Assembly (NCBI GenBank): GCA_032622095.1
Contig: CP136066.1
Span: 129,363,917 to 129,427,916 of the forward strand
DNA from: Siphonodentalium dalli
Lineage: Eukaryota; Mollusca; Scaphopoda; Gadilida; Siphonodentaliidae
Direction: 5' to 3'
Length of the DNA: 64,000 nucleotides
Shown here: in pieces, positions 25,689-36,588 of the stretch
Position numbering within the stretch: the first letter of the stretch is position 1
How the letters are laid out: every line of letters begins with the position of its first letter
Notes under the pieces: generated by a model
Told to the model about the DNA's origin: nothing
Database searches by the model: none
The model's input: only the letters and a program-made list of their open reading frames with translations
Program-made: the position numbers and the translations under genes

Positions 25689-26587
25689 TAGGGTCCTGCG
25701 AATTGGAGATTTTGATCGAATCGAATATCGAATCGAGACGACGAAATCGAAACGAATATCGAATCGAATCATACCTGTGTGTTGCATTCTCAATTAGGCA
25801 TTTAATGTCAATGATTAGACGATTTATGAAATGTTCTATGAACTTCCATGAAGTTCCATTATAACTTATGTGGCGATCAACCGTCGTTCCTGATACTATT
25901 AACTTCAATTGAGAATTGTCGAGAGAAAAAAAACATTAAAATGTCCATGCGTCGTCACGACGATTAAATATATAACCACTAAACGGATTATCGGAATTAA
26001 AATAATGCGCAATTTTTAGAGTTTGCATGTGCATGCACAATTGCAAATCGGCACTGGGAAACACACGTTGTTATAAACTTGAAGATGCAACAACAGTCGC
26101 AGGGAGGGTAGCCTGTTTATGTAGTGCTGGATGCTTAGATGGGTCGTTGTCCCAGACGCTTGCGATTTATATACCATGTTGCATTCATCACACGTGTAAG
26201 TTTCCAGCACTGCATGCAGCTTTTATCATGTTTAAAATAAACATGAATTATAATTTACGTGCGTCGTCGGTCCACCGGCAATCTCCAAGCTTTTGGCTAC
26301 CATGTTCAAAGCTAGAATTCAGATGTATTTAGTCGTCCTATAGTGGCTAATTACTGGCTATAATTATATTTAGTATCATGCGAACGTTAGCGATGTACAA
26401 TAAGAATTATAAGCTGCATATATTCATAATTTTCGGGAATAATATGGCACAGAAACAGCTAAGATCGACGTGTGTACATGTTCGTAAACAGCCTACTTTT
26501 TTGTCAGTGTATATTCAAAATTTCGAGTTGGAAATTTCTAATCGAATTTGACTTTCGAATCGAATCTCGAATATTCGCAGGACCCTA
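25689..26587 (+). mobile_element. Complete 899-bp non-autonomous hAT element
   Basis: The ends are TAGGGTCCTGCGAA and TTCGCAGGACCCTA, exact inverted copies. They are flanked by 8-bp duplications GGTTATAA (25681-25688) and GGTTATAC (26588-26595), 7 of 8 matching, as expected for hAT. Subterminal DNA on both sides has TCGAATCGAA motifs. It has no transposase; frames inside are under 105 codons. A truncated, inverted copy is at 881-1625. Confidence 0.85.
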
Positions 26588-28681
26588 GGTTATACAAACT
26601 TCCTATAACGTGGACAGACATTTTCAAGTCATATAATTTAGAACATTAGGTTCCAGAGTTTTCTTGAGCATATATGCAACAATAAAGAGCGTTCACCTGA
26701 CATGGTATGAATAAAGAGTGTTTCGTGTCACCTGTCCAAATAGCTAGAAAATGCTATGAATACTAGAATTCTTTTCAGAGTATACAAGGTCTATATAAGG
26801 GACCCATAATTGTTGGGACTGCATCGTTTATATTTCACTTAAAGAATATGCTCTATGTTGCCTATTGCATTTAGCTCTTTTATAATATGCATGGACACCC
26901 CCACCTTTTCACAAAATAGGGGAACCTAATACAGTCGTAATTGTAATAATATTGTAAATTTTTGAATCTAGTTATCACAATAGAATGACATACTTTTTAT
27001 CTTCCGAAACACTTATTTGCATAGTACATTTTAGATACATTAGGTCCCCGCTTTACTTCAGCATTAGTCCTAACAATTTAGTAAAGAACGTTCCGTATTT
27101 TTTCATGAATCCTGATATGGTAAAAACTAAAGAGCGCAGACCTGCAAAAATATGAATGGAAATTTTGATACAAAACTCCAGTGCAAAGAGTATACGCGAA
27201 GCAGTCACGTGTCATGTGCATATATGGGCTACTAGTATAAGTACTGTAAATAAAAAAAAAATTCTTTAATTTGGCTACACTTGATTTTTATAAATTTGAA
27301 AAATAGACCAACATTCTATTATGGAACTTCAGCCTGATAAATACGTATTATTTTCAATACTGCATTATTAAGTCACACCAACTATATTTGCAACTGTAAC
27401 GTTTACTCCGGCGATTCGCATTGGAAGACATGTCCATTCAAATTAATCCGACCACTTTTTCTGGACATGTGTGAATTCAACTGCCAAAATTAATGTGACC
27501 TTCAATTAATAATTCCATCAGAAACGGCATGGGTAGAAATTGAGTACAAATCTCAGTATAAGCAGGTCATACACTGACCCACTTGGGTAACTTTGACAAG
27601 CCAATAAAGATTATCCATGGGGTCAGTTGATGACCTTTATTTATATCATTAAGAGGAGGTAAACCTATTATGTCCATTTACAGTAGTACTCTTACGAACA
27701 TTGCCACACAAAAGTGAATAAAACCCCTGATTGGGAACTTGTTCATCGCCAATATTTTTGCGCGCATCTGTATCTCTAAAATGCCAGGTGCAAGCGAATT
27801 ACGTCAGCATTATTCAGAAATTGGGCATGAGAACTGTGTAGCAATCGACATTGTTTGCTACATCGTAAGCGTTGTTTGAGTGAACATGATTACATGTCAC
27901 TTTCTCCGCGATATTCCCTTTCAAGTTTCATCAAAAGTCCACTGGCATGCTGCCACGGCTTTGTCTTTATAGTAACTATTGAACAGATTTGAACATTTTA
28001 TAAATACTTAGGTTCATAAAATCTTCGTGGGCAAAAAATACCTTACCACGCACAAACGCTCTTTATTTTTCATTCTGAAGAAAATTCTGTCCCTGATTTT
28101 TGGCCGTCAGTAAATTCCAAAAGGAGGCCCATGTGTGTGGATGTAGTCAATGTCATTTCAAACCAAATAATAGTTTAAATTAGTGTAAAAAAATTTTTAT
28201 TTAAACAAGAGAAACAGAACATCACAATAACAAATATTTAAACATGAACAAACAGTTCAAAGGAGGCCAGATTCGACAACAAGCTATAATCCTTATTTCA
28301 TAATCAGTCTTAAATGACAGGCTCTTAAAAATTAATGACAGGCTGATGAGTCAATTCTCAAATATGAAGTGGTCATTTGTGCACCGGCATTCCAATGCTT
28401 ACTTCTCAAATAGACACGTTCTACAAAAATCTGTAGGGAGCTTGTCGGCAACATCACATCCATGTCACCTAATAATTAACAGCGGGGACTTCTAATCAGG
28501 ATGGATTATGACACCTTGAGTTTATGACAGTATACCGGTAGGATGTTGACTACTTATAAGATTATCACACCTTGTCACCCGACGTATTAGATCTCAAACA
28601 TAATAGATCATCTGGCTAAACAATGGCTCAATCAAACCACATTTATAGTGCCCTCTTTGTGTTTTTCAACATCATTCTAAA
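26588..28681. other. Intronic sequence, no gene recognised
   Basis: No exon is seen. AATAAAGAGCGTT occurs at 26684 and its complement AACGCTCTTTATT at 28052; similar phrases are at 26709 and 8164. This hints at a diverged inverted-repeat element, but I could not find clean ends. At 28203 'AAACAAGAGAAACAG' resembles the ACAAG start of the pearl-like elements without a visible core. Confidence 0.35.
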
Positions 28682-28769
28682 AACGGCAAGTACACCGCGG
28701 CCGAACGGCAAGTACACCGTGGGTGAATGGCAAGTACACCGCGGCCGAACGGCAAGTACACCGCAGACC
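28682..28769 (+). repeat. 22-bp minisatellite, four units
   Basis: There are four consecutive units of the form AACGGCAAGTACACCGCGG plus three bases, with one variant (GTGGGTG) in the second unit. It is much more GC-rich than its surroundings. Confidence 0.9.
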
Positions 28770-28795
28770 AAATCTCGAGATTTAATTGCGACGTT

Positions 28796-29117
28796 ATCGA
28801 TTAACATCAAGAGGTTTTCCGGAATTTTTTCGGAACGTGTCACCATTTGCGGAACGTTTGCGGAAATCTCATATCATAATTTTCAACGTTTTCGGAAAAT
28901 TACTTTCCAGGAAAGTAGACGTTTCTGACTTTGCGGAAAATAGCGTAATCTTTCGGAATGTTTGCGGAAATCTTTATATAACGTTTCAGTAATTTTGCGG
29001 AAAACTCATGGCGTTTTTCGGAAAAATTGTGTAAAAATTCAGATGATAGCGTTGCGGAAACTCGACTTTTCAGAAAATATTTGCAGATTCTGCAAAGACT
29101 TTAGAGACACTCCCTTA
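28796..29117. repeat. Block of GCGGAAA/TTTTCGGAA motifs, possible transposon arm
   Basis: At least ten variants of TTGCGGAAA or TTTCGGAA are scattered through about 270 bp. This looks like the motif-rich arms of the other DNA transposons here. It runs towards GAGACACTCCC followed by TTA at about 29117, which could be a Harbinger-like end. No partner end GGGAGTGTCTC was found, so this may be a solo arm. It lies about 190 bp from the exon at 29306. Confidence 0.45.
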
Positions 29118-29305
29118 GCTGCTATACTACATTGCACTATTGATGATGAAGGCTTTACATGTAACATTCAATATAAAATATTATTTCCCATAATCTTGCA
29201 AATATTTCCTCCAATAATTGAATTCCTTGGTGAAAGTAGGAAAATAGAGTTGCTCGAAAAACATAGGTAAACTGAGTTAAAATTATTAATTTTCCTTGAC
29301 CTTAC

Positions 29306-29445
29306 CTCATCATTAATATTGAGTAGAGAGCTGTTCTCATTTTCCAGTGTTTGAACTTTCAACTCTTGAGTGGACAACTCTGATTTAGTATCTCTCAGAA
29401 GTTCTTGACACTGTTTCAGGCTCATTTCTGCTGCCTCTTTATCAG
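29306..29445 (-). CDS. CEP152: CEP152/asterless exon (coiled-coil), third in this window
   Basis: A 140-nt exon. Two bases (CT) complete a codon begun by the final G of the exon at 56056-55898, giving GCT (Ala). Then come 46 codons starting DKEAAEMSLKQCQELL and ending NINDE in phase 0. The acceptor is TTTTTTTTAG (to 29446) and the donor is GTAAG (29305-29301). The 46 residues align without a gap to the human CEP152 segment beginning EKDGLTLSLRESQKLF (from memory), immediately before the block matching exon 13766-13566. The composition (Glu, Gln, Lys, Leu heptads) fits the start of the long coiled-coil. The ATG within it is internal, not a start. Confidence 0.87.
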
Positions 29446-29559
29446 CTAAAAAAAATAACTAATTTATTGATTAATTGTTAAATAAATGGAGCGATTAGGA
29501 ATACGGAAAATTGAAATGTATAAGTAAAACTAGTTATCAACATGAAGAGTTATATAAAT

Positions 29560-29648
29560 CTAAGATGGCCGTTGGCCATTTTTTTCCAATGTATTTTCTA
29601 GTAGATAAACATCAAGATCAATTTGAAGTTTGGTGATGATCTGATGAG
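29560..29648 (+). repeat. Family-A repeat, left part, interrupted by a hAT
   Basis: It contains 'AAGATGGCCGTTGGCCAT', then GTTTGGTGATGATCTGATGAG, and continues after the hAT at 30380. The unbroken equivalent is at 56355-56420. Confidence 0.75.
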
Positions 29649-30379
29649 TATGGCCCTTCAAATCGAGGTTTTCATTTCGAATCGAACCTCGAATCAAATC
29701 AGGTAAGATATTCCAAATCTAATCGAATCTCAAATCGAATCATAATATCGATTGTTTCAACTGTGAAGAGGTTGAACAGTTGCGGAAACACTTAAATTGG
29801 TATCTGTAACGAACCGAAACCTTTTAATAACTGATCACCAATGGATTCTATATTACCTATAACGATATTAAAGCGTCTTCTGTGCAATATGCATGCATCT
29901 CATTTTCTTCACAAATAATTCTTTCCAATGTGCTTTCGAACTTTCATAGTTGCCAAACTTCGACGATCTCCGTGTTGCACTAAAATCTGCCAATTAAATT
30001 GTATCATTCTGACCTCCTTGGCCTATATGAGGCAATGTATGGAATTGAGACTTGTTAGGTTTGCCGAATGAGTTTTGCTGTAATTTCATTGTGACATTCA
30101 ACTCCCGGACTCATGTTGGGTTTTTGTCCTTCTAGCTGAGATTATAATGAATTAAATAATTGGGTGGTCCATTAATAATAGCATTTGTGACAGTGTTGTC
30201 TGTGGGTGGATGCGTAATGGTGTAATTATATAAAGTACGCTGTAGTCTATATAAGCCAAGTGAATGCAGTCAATGCTCCTGGGATAACATACCAGATAAA
30301 ATTTTAATAAGGTCAGCCGATTTCAAATCAGACAAACGATTCCGACCCACATCAAATCAAATAGATTCGCAGGGCCCTA
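29649..30379. mobile_element. 731-bp non-autonomous hAT with perfect 8-bp duplication
   Basis: It is flanked by CTGATGAG on both sides (29641-29648, 30380-30387). The right end is TTCGCAGGGCCCTA; the left end TATGGCCCTTCAAATCGAGG is a degenerate complement. Subterminal TCGAATC motifs occur at both ends (29660-29750, 30330-30370). It belongs to the group of 25689-26587 and 50028-53398 by its ends. There is no coding sequence. Confidence 0.85.
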
Positions 30380-31075
30380 CTGATGAGGAAGTGGACTGTA
30401 GATTGTGCTAATGGATTTAGTAATGCAAAGAGTAAAATCCAAAATGGCTGCCGGCGGCATGTTTTTTAACGAAATTCGGAAAAATGAGATTATTCCCATC
30501 TTGTGGTCATCCCGAAGATCCACGTGAAGTTTAGTGATGAACGGACAAGTAGGATGTCATCTGTAGGGCGTACGAAAGGATTTAGTCATACAGAGAGTCA
30601 AATCCATGATGGTCGCTAGCGGTCATGTTTTTTCGTCGGAAAATTTTTATGGCTCCCTTCTGGAGGTCACCTCGATGATCCATATGTTTGGTGATGATCA
30701 GATATGGGATGTAGTCTGCAGCTTGTGCCCAAGAATTTAGTCAAGATGGCTGCTGACGGTCATATTTTATAGCCGAAAGACATCAAAATTACTTGTTCCC
30801 ATCTACATGTCAATATTAACATTCACGACAAATTTCATGATGATCAGACAAACACTCCGGCCTGTAGTCCATGCTAATGGACTGAATTTTGAATTCCAAG
30901 ATGGCTACTGGCGGCCATGTTTTATGCCCGAAGACCCCAAAATGACTTGTCCCCATCCAGATGTCAATGGTAACATCCATGACAAATTGCAATATAAATT
31001 GCACCAAAGGTACAACCTGTAGCCCATGCCAAAGGATTTAGTCATGCAAAGAGTGAAATCCAAGATGGCTGCCGG
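30380..31075 (+). repeat. Family-A tandem array, middle part
   Basis: Diverged units of about 160 bp, each with 'TTTAGT.ATGCAAAGAGT', 'AAATCCAAGATGGCTGC', 'CATGTTTT' and 'TTCCCATCTACATGTCAAT'. The array is broken at 31075 by a hAT in the phrase ATGGCTGCCGG and resumes at 32083. Confidence 0.8.
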
Positions 31076-32082
31076 CAGAGGCGGACTGACCGATCGGGAG
31101 ACCGGGAAATTTCCCGATGGGCCGGAGGCCGGAAAAATTCTGATTCCACGTGATTTTCTATCAAGCGAGAATCCGAGGGTTTTTTTTACGGTTTGGGGGG
31201 GGGGGGGGGGGGGGGGGGTATATGTGGTTGGGCCGCAAATGAAACCGACGTGGGCCGCCACATGTGTTGTTTAACCAGCCGTGTATCCAATAAGATGGTA
31301 CTCTTCTCACATAAATTCATGAGGGCAGAGGCGGACTGCATGGCCGATCGGGAGACTGGGAAAATTCCGGACGTGGGCCACCACATGTGTTGTTTAACCA
31401 GCCGAATTGGCTAATCGTAATTTTGACATTAAATGAACTTGTCGGCATCATATAACACCACGTAAAGACCCCATTAATCTCGAGATTTTAACGGTAACTC
31501 CCAGCTGTAAATCCCAAAAAAAATCTTACGCATGCTCTTACGCATGCACCCCTCCCCCCAATTGAAATTTACAAGAAAATAGGATCGCTTCAGTTGATGC
31601 CAGTCTAGTTTATCGGATTCGAGATTTTCTTGTATAGTTTTCAAAATGTTCTCACCCCGGGCCAAACAACAATGAACAGCCCGGTGTGTCCTGGTCTCTT
31701 GTCCGTAGCCGTGTGCATTTGTCTGGAGTTAGACCACTAGATGTTAGATTTTATGCAATTTTTCAGGTAAAAATATCTGAATGGTCTCATACCTGGAATA
31801 TATAGAACCATGGTTTATGAATATATATGATATTAGACCAGAGGTGCAAATTATGCAAAAACATGTATTTGGTCTGCATCTGATTCAAAGGGGGGGGGGG
31901 GGTGCAAATGGAATTATGCAAAAATGGTCTGATTCTGATTCAAGGGGGGGGGGGGTGCAGTTGGAATTTTCCAAGGTGGACTGTGGACCCCCCCCCCCCC
32001 CCCCCCCCCCCCCCTCCCCCAAAACAGATGGGCCGGTATTATATTAATTTCCCGGGCCGGTTTCTTGGCCAGTCCGCCTCTG
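31076..32082. mobile_element. 1.0-kb non-autonomous hAT with perfect 8-bp duplication
   Basis: The ends are CAGAGGCGGACTG and CAGTCCGCCTCTG, flanked by GCTGCCGG on both sides (31068-31075, 32083-32090). CAGNGGCGGA is a common hAT start. Inside, the phrase 'GACCGATCGGGAGACCGGGAAA' (split) is partly repeated near 31330-31370, and ACATGTGTTGTTTAACCAGC occurs twice (31260, 31382). It also holds very long homopolymers: 24 G at 31195-31218 and 27 C at 31988-32014. No transposase is present. Confidence 0.88.
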
Positions 32083-32615
32083 GCTGCCGGCAGCCATGAT
32101 TTTTCGCCAAATTACCCCAAAATGACTGGTTCCCATCTAAATGTCAATATTAACAATCCAGGACAAATTTCATGATGATCAGACAAACACTCCGGCCTGT
32201 ATCCTGCGCCAATAGATTGAATTTTGAAATCAAAGATGGGCACTGATGGCCATGTTTTTTTGCCAAATGAACCCAAAATGACTTGTTCCCATCTGCATGT
32301 CAATGTAAACAACTATGACAAATTTCATAATGATCCGACCCAAGGTACGACTTGTAGCCTGTGCCAAAGGATTTAGTCATGCAAAGAGTAAAATCCAGAT
32401 GGCTGCTGGCGGCAATGTTTTAAGTCCGAATTACCCCAAAATGACTTGTTCCTAACTATATGACAAATTTCATAATGATCCAACAAAAGGTCCCGACCTG
32501 TAGCCATTGCTAAAGGAAATTTTTGATGGAGCACATATATATACACATGCACACACGGATGACAGATACCAAGCCGTGGCAATAGCTCAAACTTTACAAG
32601 TAAAGTTGAGCTAAA
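32083..32615 (+). repeat. Family-A tandem array, 3' part with terminal hairpin
   Basis: The 160-bp units resume after the hAT, then ACACATGCACACACGGATGACAGATA and the stem TAGCTCAAACTTTAC / GTAAAGTTGAGCTA (32583-32612) end the array. The same ending is at 42062-42092. Confidence 0.8.
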
Positions 32616-33126
32616 AAGTGACAAAATATGGACAAAAAGATATCTACACATTATAGTCAGTTAACAAAATTTATGGCAATGGCACCAAAGTAAACAGAAT
32701 ATTCAAATACTATATTGTATTGTAAACTAGATTGAAGTTTGTGATTAAAGTTATTTGTAAAATTATGTTCCAACTGCACTCTGAAAGAAAAACAATCTGT
32801 TTTAAATTTGTTTATTGGAACAATCATGAAACTAGAGGAATTGTGGAATTCAGCGCATACCACAGAATCACCAACAAGATTGGAGACATGTAATCCAGAA
32901 TACCTATTCTGAAAGTGCAACTGATGTTGAAGTCCACACCAACTTTCAAGAAGATTCTACATCCTAAAGCTGATTTGTGGTGGACAGGGCAAAATAACTT
33001 TCTCAGGCAGGGTCCATGCTGGCCCAAAATTAGTTTTGCCAAATGAAAATGTTTTTGGCAAATTATTTTAGAAGTTGCCAAATGATCTCAGACTTGGATT
33101 TTGAGCAATGTATTGATTGTTTATTT
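32616..33126. other. Intronic sequence with an orphan hAT-like end
   Basis: No gene is seen. At 33010 CAGGGTCCATGCTGGCCC is followed by three TTGCCAAAT-type repeats, in the manner of a hAT end, but no partner or duplication was found. Confidence 0.35.
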
Positions 33127-33281
33127 AAGGAATAATCTCAGTTTCCTAATATAATTGCACAGTCTAAAGGCATATGCCGAATCACAAACCTATAAATCGC
33201 AAAGCGATTTATAAGAGTGTTTGTGATTCGGTATATGCCTTTAGACTGTGTAATTACATTAGGAAACCGAGATTATTCCTT
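33127..33281. mobile_element. Palindromic MITE of 155 bp
   Basis: The arms of about 65 bp start AAGGAATAATCTCAGTTTCC and return as the complement to 33281. A secondary inverted pair (ATAAATCGC / GCGATTTAT) forms the centre. The flanks could give a TA duplication, but this is not certain. Confidence 0.85.
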
Positions 33282-34642
33282 ATAATTATACCATCGATTG
33301 TTAAATATTTATTTTTAAAACATATTCGCCCTTAAAACACTTTGTCAAATCTGATCAAAATGTAATAATGCCGCAATGTTATAGTTATTACTGTTGATTC
33401 CTACAAATGAATGGGTGGGAAATACGGTTGAAACAAGGAACTATATGTTCTCAAATAATGGACCGAAAGAGACTCACTGTCCGAATAGGATCTGTGATGA
33501 CTTGAGCCGAAAACAACTCGCCCCATTCCCGTCCGAATAATATCGATCCATCTGTAGATCGAGTGGGTTTTTCCCGAACGTATGTCAAGGACGAAACAAA
33601 ACATTGACGTAAATTAATAAATTTTTGATGAAAATTAAACATTATTAGCAGAATTTTGGAAGAGGAAAACATAGTTAGTCTCATGAACATGCGATAATCA
33701 ATAAGTTTAGTGAACATTTTCTTACAGGAATTCTCCTATCAATCGGCATTGAGCCAAATACTTTTCGATTTTGATTTTTCGCACAGTCATTTCGTCATTT
33801 TGTGTCATTGTGATTTTACCGAGAAACAAGTTTTTAGAAGAATTAAATCATCACGCCTTTAAGGAATTTTAAGATGATTTAATGTTTTGGTAAAATTTAA
33901 CCCTTTGAACACTGACATCCTGAACGTTAAATGACCCCAACCCAAGGCGCCTGACGTTATATAGTGTTCTGATGACGTAACTCATAAAGCTCTTAATTGA
34001 GACGTATATACATGTATACAATCTCAACTATATGGCAATCTACTAAGCTAACTGAACCAGTGTGCGGTGAAATATGTCACAATGTGTTTCAACAAGACAG
34101 TCTATTCCACGCTCAATAATCATGTATAACGGCTTCCTTTGGTCATGCTATATATTTATAACGAAATTCTTATACTTTGCCAATAATAAAAGGCGTTTCT
34201 CAAATTGCACCTGTGTGCATGCGCGAAGAAACAGACCCCCTGTTTCCAATTTGGCTGCTAAAGTCATAGGTATGAACATGTGACTCATTCGCGCCAAGAA
34301 GCACTATTCTAGTTTATTTAGGCTTTGATCGTGAAATTTCTAACGAATATTTCCCCTTTTCCCCCCTGACGATAAAAAGCGGGGTTTTTTCTCGAAATAG
34401 GCCTCTGCGCATGAGTTAAGAAACAGACCCTCTGTCATCAGTTTGTCGATCAAAGTCACGTGGGTAAACATGTGATGCGTGTGTGCAAAGTAGAAGTACA
34501 ACTCTAGTTGATATGTGCGTTTATTGAGCTGTAATTTCGTGTCAAATATCGTCTGATTTCCAGACCAGTATTCCGGTCTCCCGGGATATAGGAATATAAG
34601 GATTGGAACGGTATTCTGGTCTCTCGGGTTCAAATGATTATT
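33282..34642. other. Intronic sequence, no gene recognised
   Basis: No exon is seen. TTAACCCTTTGAACACTGAC at 33897 looks like a piggyBac-type terminus (TTAA plus CCCTTT), but no matching right end was found. Two similar phrases on 'AAGAAACAGACCC.CTGT' near 34227 and 34420 mark a diverged duplication of about 200 bp. Confidence 0.4.
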
Positions 34643-35530
34643 ACAAGCAGTCGCAGACGGCGGTATCACCCCGCCGAAATGTGCAGTTGGGGAAGTGCAT
34701 TGTCAATAATGTTTGCGTTCTCTGCCGAAATGTGCACTTGGGGAAGTGCATTCTCAACAAGAGGTGGGATTTTGTCAAAAAGCCTGGCTTGCAAACTCAT
34801 TTTAGGACTGACATTTGTGGAAATTAGCCATTTGACGTCGTCCATAAGTCCAATAACCTGGTTTGCGAACTCGTTCTAGATACTAGTCATGTGAACTCAT
34901 ATACCAAAAATCTTTGAAATCCATCGACATTTGTGGAAACGAGCCCTGTGACGTTGTCCATAAGTCTAATAACTCTGCTGAAAATATCGGGCCGGACCTG
35001 GTTTGCGAACTCGTTCTAGATACTAGTCATGTGAACTCAGTTACCAAAAATCTTTGAAATCCATTGACATTTGTGGAAATGAGCCCTGTGACGTTGTCCA
35101 TAAGTCCAATAACTCTGCTGAAAATATCCGGCCGGACCTGGTTTGCGAACTCGTTCTAGATACTGGTCAAGTGAACTCATATTCCAAAAATCTTTGAAAT
35201 CCGTTGACATTGGTGGAAATGAGCCCTGTGACGTCGTCTATTTGCTATTTGGTAAATTCGACAATAATAATAAACAAAGTCCAATAACTCTGGTAAAAAT
35301 ATCCGGCCAGACCTGACTTGCGAACTCATTCTAGGTAATGGTCAGGTGAACTCATATACCACAAATCTTTGAAAACCATTTACATTTGTTCAAGTTATGA
35401 CGCTTACAAATTCGGGACAGACGGACGGATGGACGGACAGACGGCTCGACAGACGCACGTACAGACGGATATACGTACGGACGGAACCCATTACTATATC
35501 CCCCGCAAATTTTTAATTTGGCGGGGGATA
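34643..35530 (+). mobile_element. Pearl-like (family D) element: tandem core, ACGG run, 3' hairpin
   Basis: It begins ACAAGCAGTCGCAGACGG, with a GGCGG..CCGCC palindrome. Two short units (GCCGAAATGTGCA.TTGGGG) come next, then about four core units of 140-175 bp sharing TTTGCGAACTCGTTCTAGAT and CCCTGTGACGT. The microsatellite GGACAGACGGACGGATGGAC lies at about 35413. The end is the strong stem TATCCCCCGC / GCGGGGGATA (35497-35530). It has no protein. Confidence 0.7.
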
Positions 35531-35559
35531 AAAACACTTGTGTCCAGATAATGCAGACA

Positions 35560-36330
35560 CGGAAAACCTTTGTAATACTTTTTAACATATTGCTACACTG
35601 AGACGAGTAGAAATATCCTGCGGTTTTCTCACAGGGACGTTATATCATTTGTAACGAGCGGTCTCTGTGGATCTCAGAAATAACGTGTAGCGGTCGCGTT
35701 GTAAATATAGAAGGCTGATGACTTCTCTGATCGAGAGGTCTAGATCTCTTGGTCATGGTCGTTAGACGCTTTGTGTGATAACCAAAGTTAAGCAACGTCG
35801 AGCTCGGTTAGTCCGAGTGACCGGCTTGGGATTCCAGGTGCTGCCAACTTTCGACGCGACTCCCGCACTTCTCTCTCTCGTTCTGTTACACATGTAACGT
35901 AATGATTCGTAACAGTTTGTAATACATGTAATTTATCGCTACACTGAGACGAGTCGAGTTGAAAAAATATACTGCCGTTCTCACAAGGACTTTATATCAT
36001 TCGTAACACCTGTCTATGAGCGGTCTCTGTGGATCTCAGAAATCACGTAATGCTTCGTAATGCTGCATTGAGATGAGTTTAAAAATTATGCTGCGGTTTT
36101 CTTATGGGGACTTAATATCATTTGTAACACGTACCGGTAATGCTTCATAACACTTTGCAACATATCGCTACAATGAAAGGAGGTGAAGAAACATGTTGTC
36201 TTTTTTACAAGGACTTTATATGTTTTAGTTTGTAGGGGCGGTCTCTGTGGAATCTCAGAAATCATGTAACGGTTTGTAACATATCATTACAATGAGACGA
36301 AGGGAAAAATATGTTGAAGTTTTCTCACGG
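35560..36330 (+). repeat. Degenerate tandem array ('CACTGAGACGAGT') around a 5S-like unit
   Basis: About five units share a phrase near CACTGAGACGAG, then a TGCGGTTTTCTCAC-like stretch, TATATCATTTGTAAC, and GCGGTCTCTGTGGATCTCAG (35662, 36018, 36239). The spacing is irregular. The 5S-like segment at 35738-35851 sits between the first and second unit. Confidence 0.7.
35738..35851 (+). pseudogene. Degenerate 5S-rRNA-like sequence (5S pseudogene or 5S-derived SINE head)
   Basis: The segment AAAGTTAAGCAACGTCGAGC (35784 on), then CGGTTAGT, GAGTGACCGGCTTGGGA and CCAGGTGCTG follow the order and spacing of the internal promoter and 3' half of animal 5S rRNA (box A, intermediate element, box C). About five bases are missing after GGTTAGT. 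The 5' half (GGTCTAGATCTCTTGGTCAT) is poorly matched. No T-run terminator follows closely. A functional 5S gene is therefore unlikely. A 5S-derived SINE (SINE3 type) is the main alternative, as the sequence is embedded in a repeat. Confidence 0.65.
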
Positions 36331-36471
36331 GGATTGGGTACAATGTTTGAGGACGTTTGTAAATAGTAACTAAATTTCCTCCTATAATATAAATTGTAGT
36401 GCTCAGAAATGACCGAATATATTATCATCATATAATGTATATACGGTACCACTTGGAGATGGTCTTATGAC

Positions 36472-36588
36472 AGGAGCTTGGAACTTGATCAATAACTGCC
36501 TTAATTAGACTAATAACACAAATTTGGCCCAACATTATGGCCAAAAAATAGCTAATTAAGGCAATTATTGATCAAGTTCCAAGCTCCT
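36472..36588. mobile_element. Palindromic MITE of 117 bp
   Basis: The arms AGGAGCTTGGAACTTGATCA...TTAATTA and their complement, each about 36 bp, are nearly perfect and separated by 45 bp. It has no coding sequence. Confidence 0.85.

Larger units (their letters stand above)
13767..29305 (-). other. CEP152: CEP152 intron of about 15.5 kb
   Basis: GT-AG intron between exons 29445-29306 and 13766-13566. It holds a pearl-like array, a piggyBac-like element, a Harbinger-like element, a hAT and several smaller repeats, listed separately. I found no further exon in it, and the flanking exons join without a missing residue when aligned to human CEP152. Confidence 0.8.

Noticed and set aside
26684-28064. 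AATAAAGAGCGTT ... AACGCTCTTTATT as an inverted-repeat element
   Set aside because: Similarity ends after about 13 bp, the same phrase occurs elsewhere, and no duplication was found.
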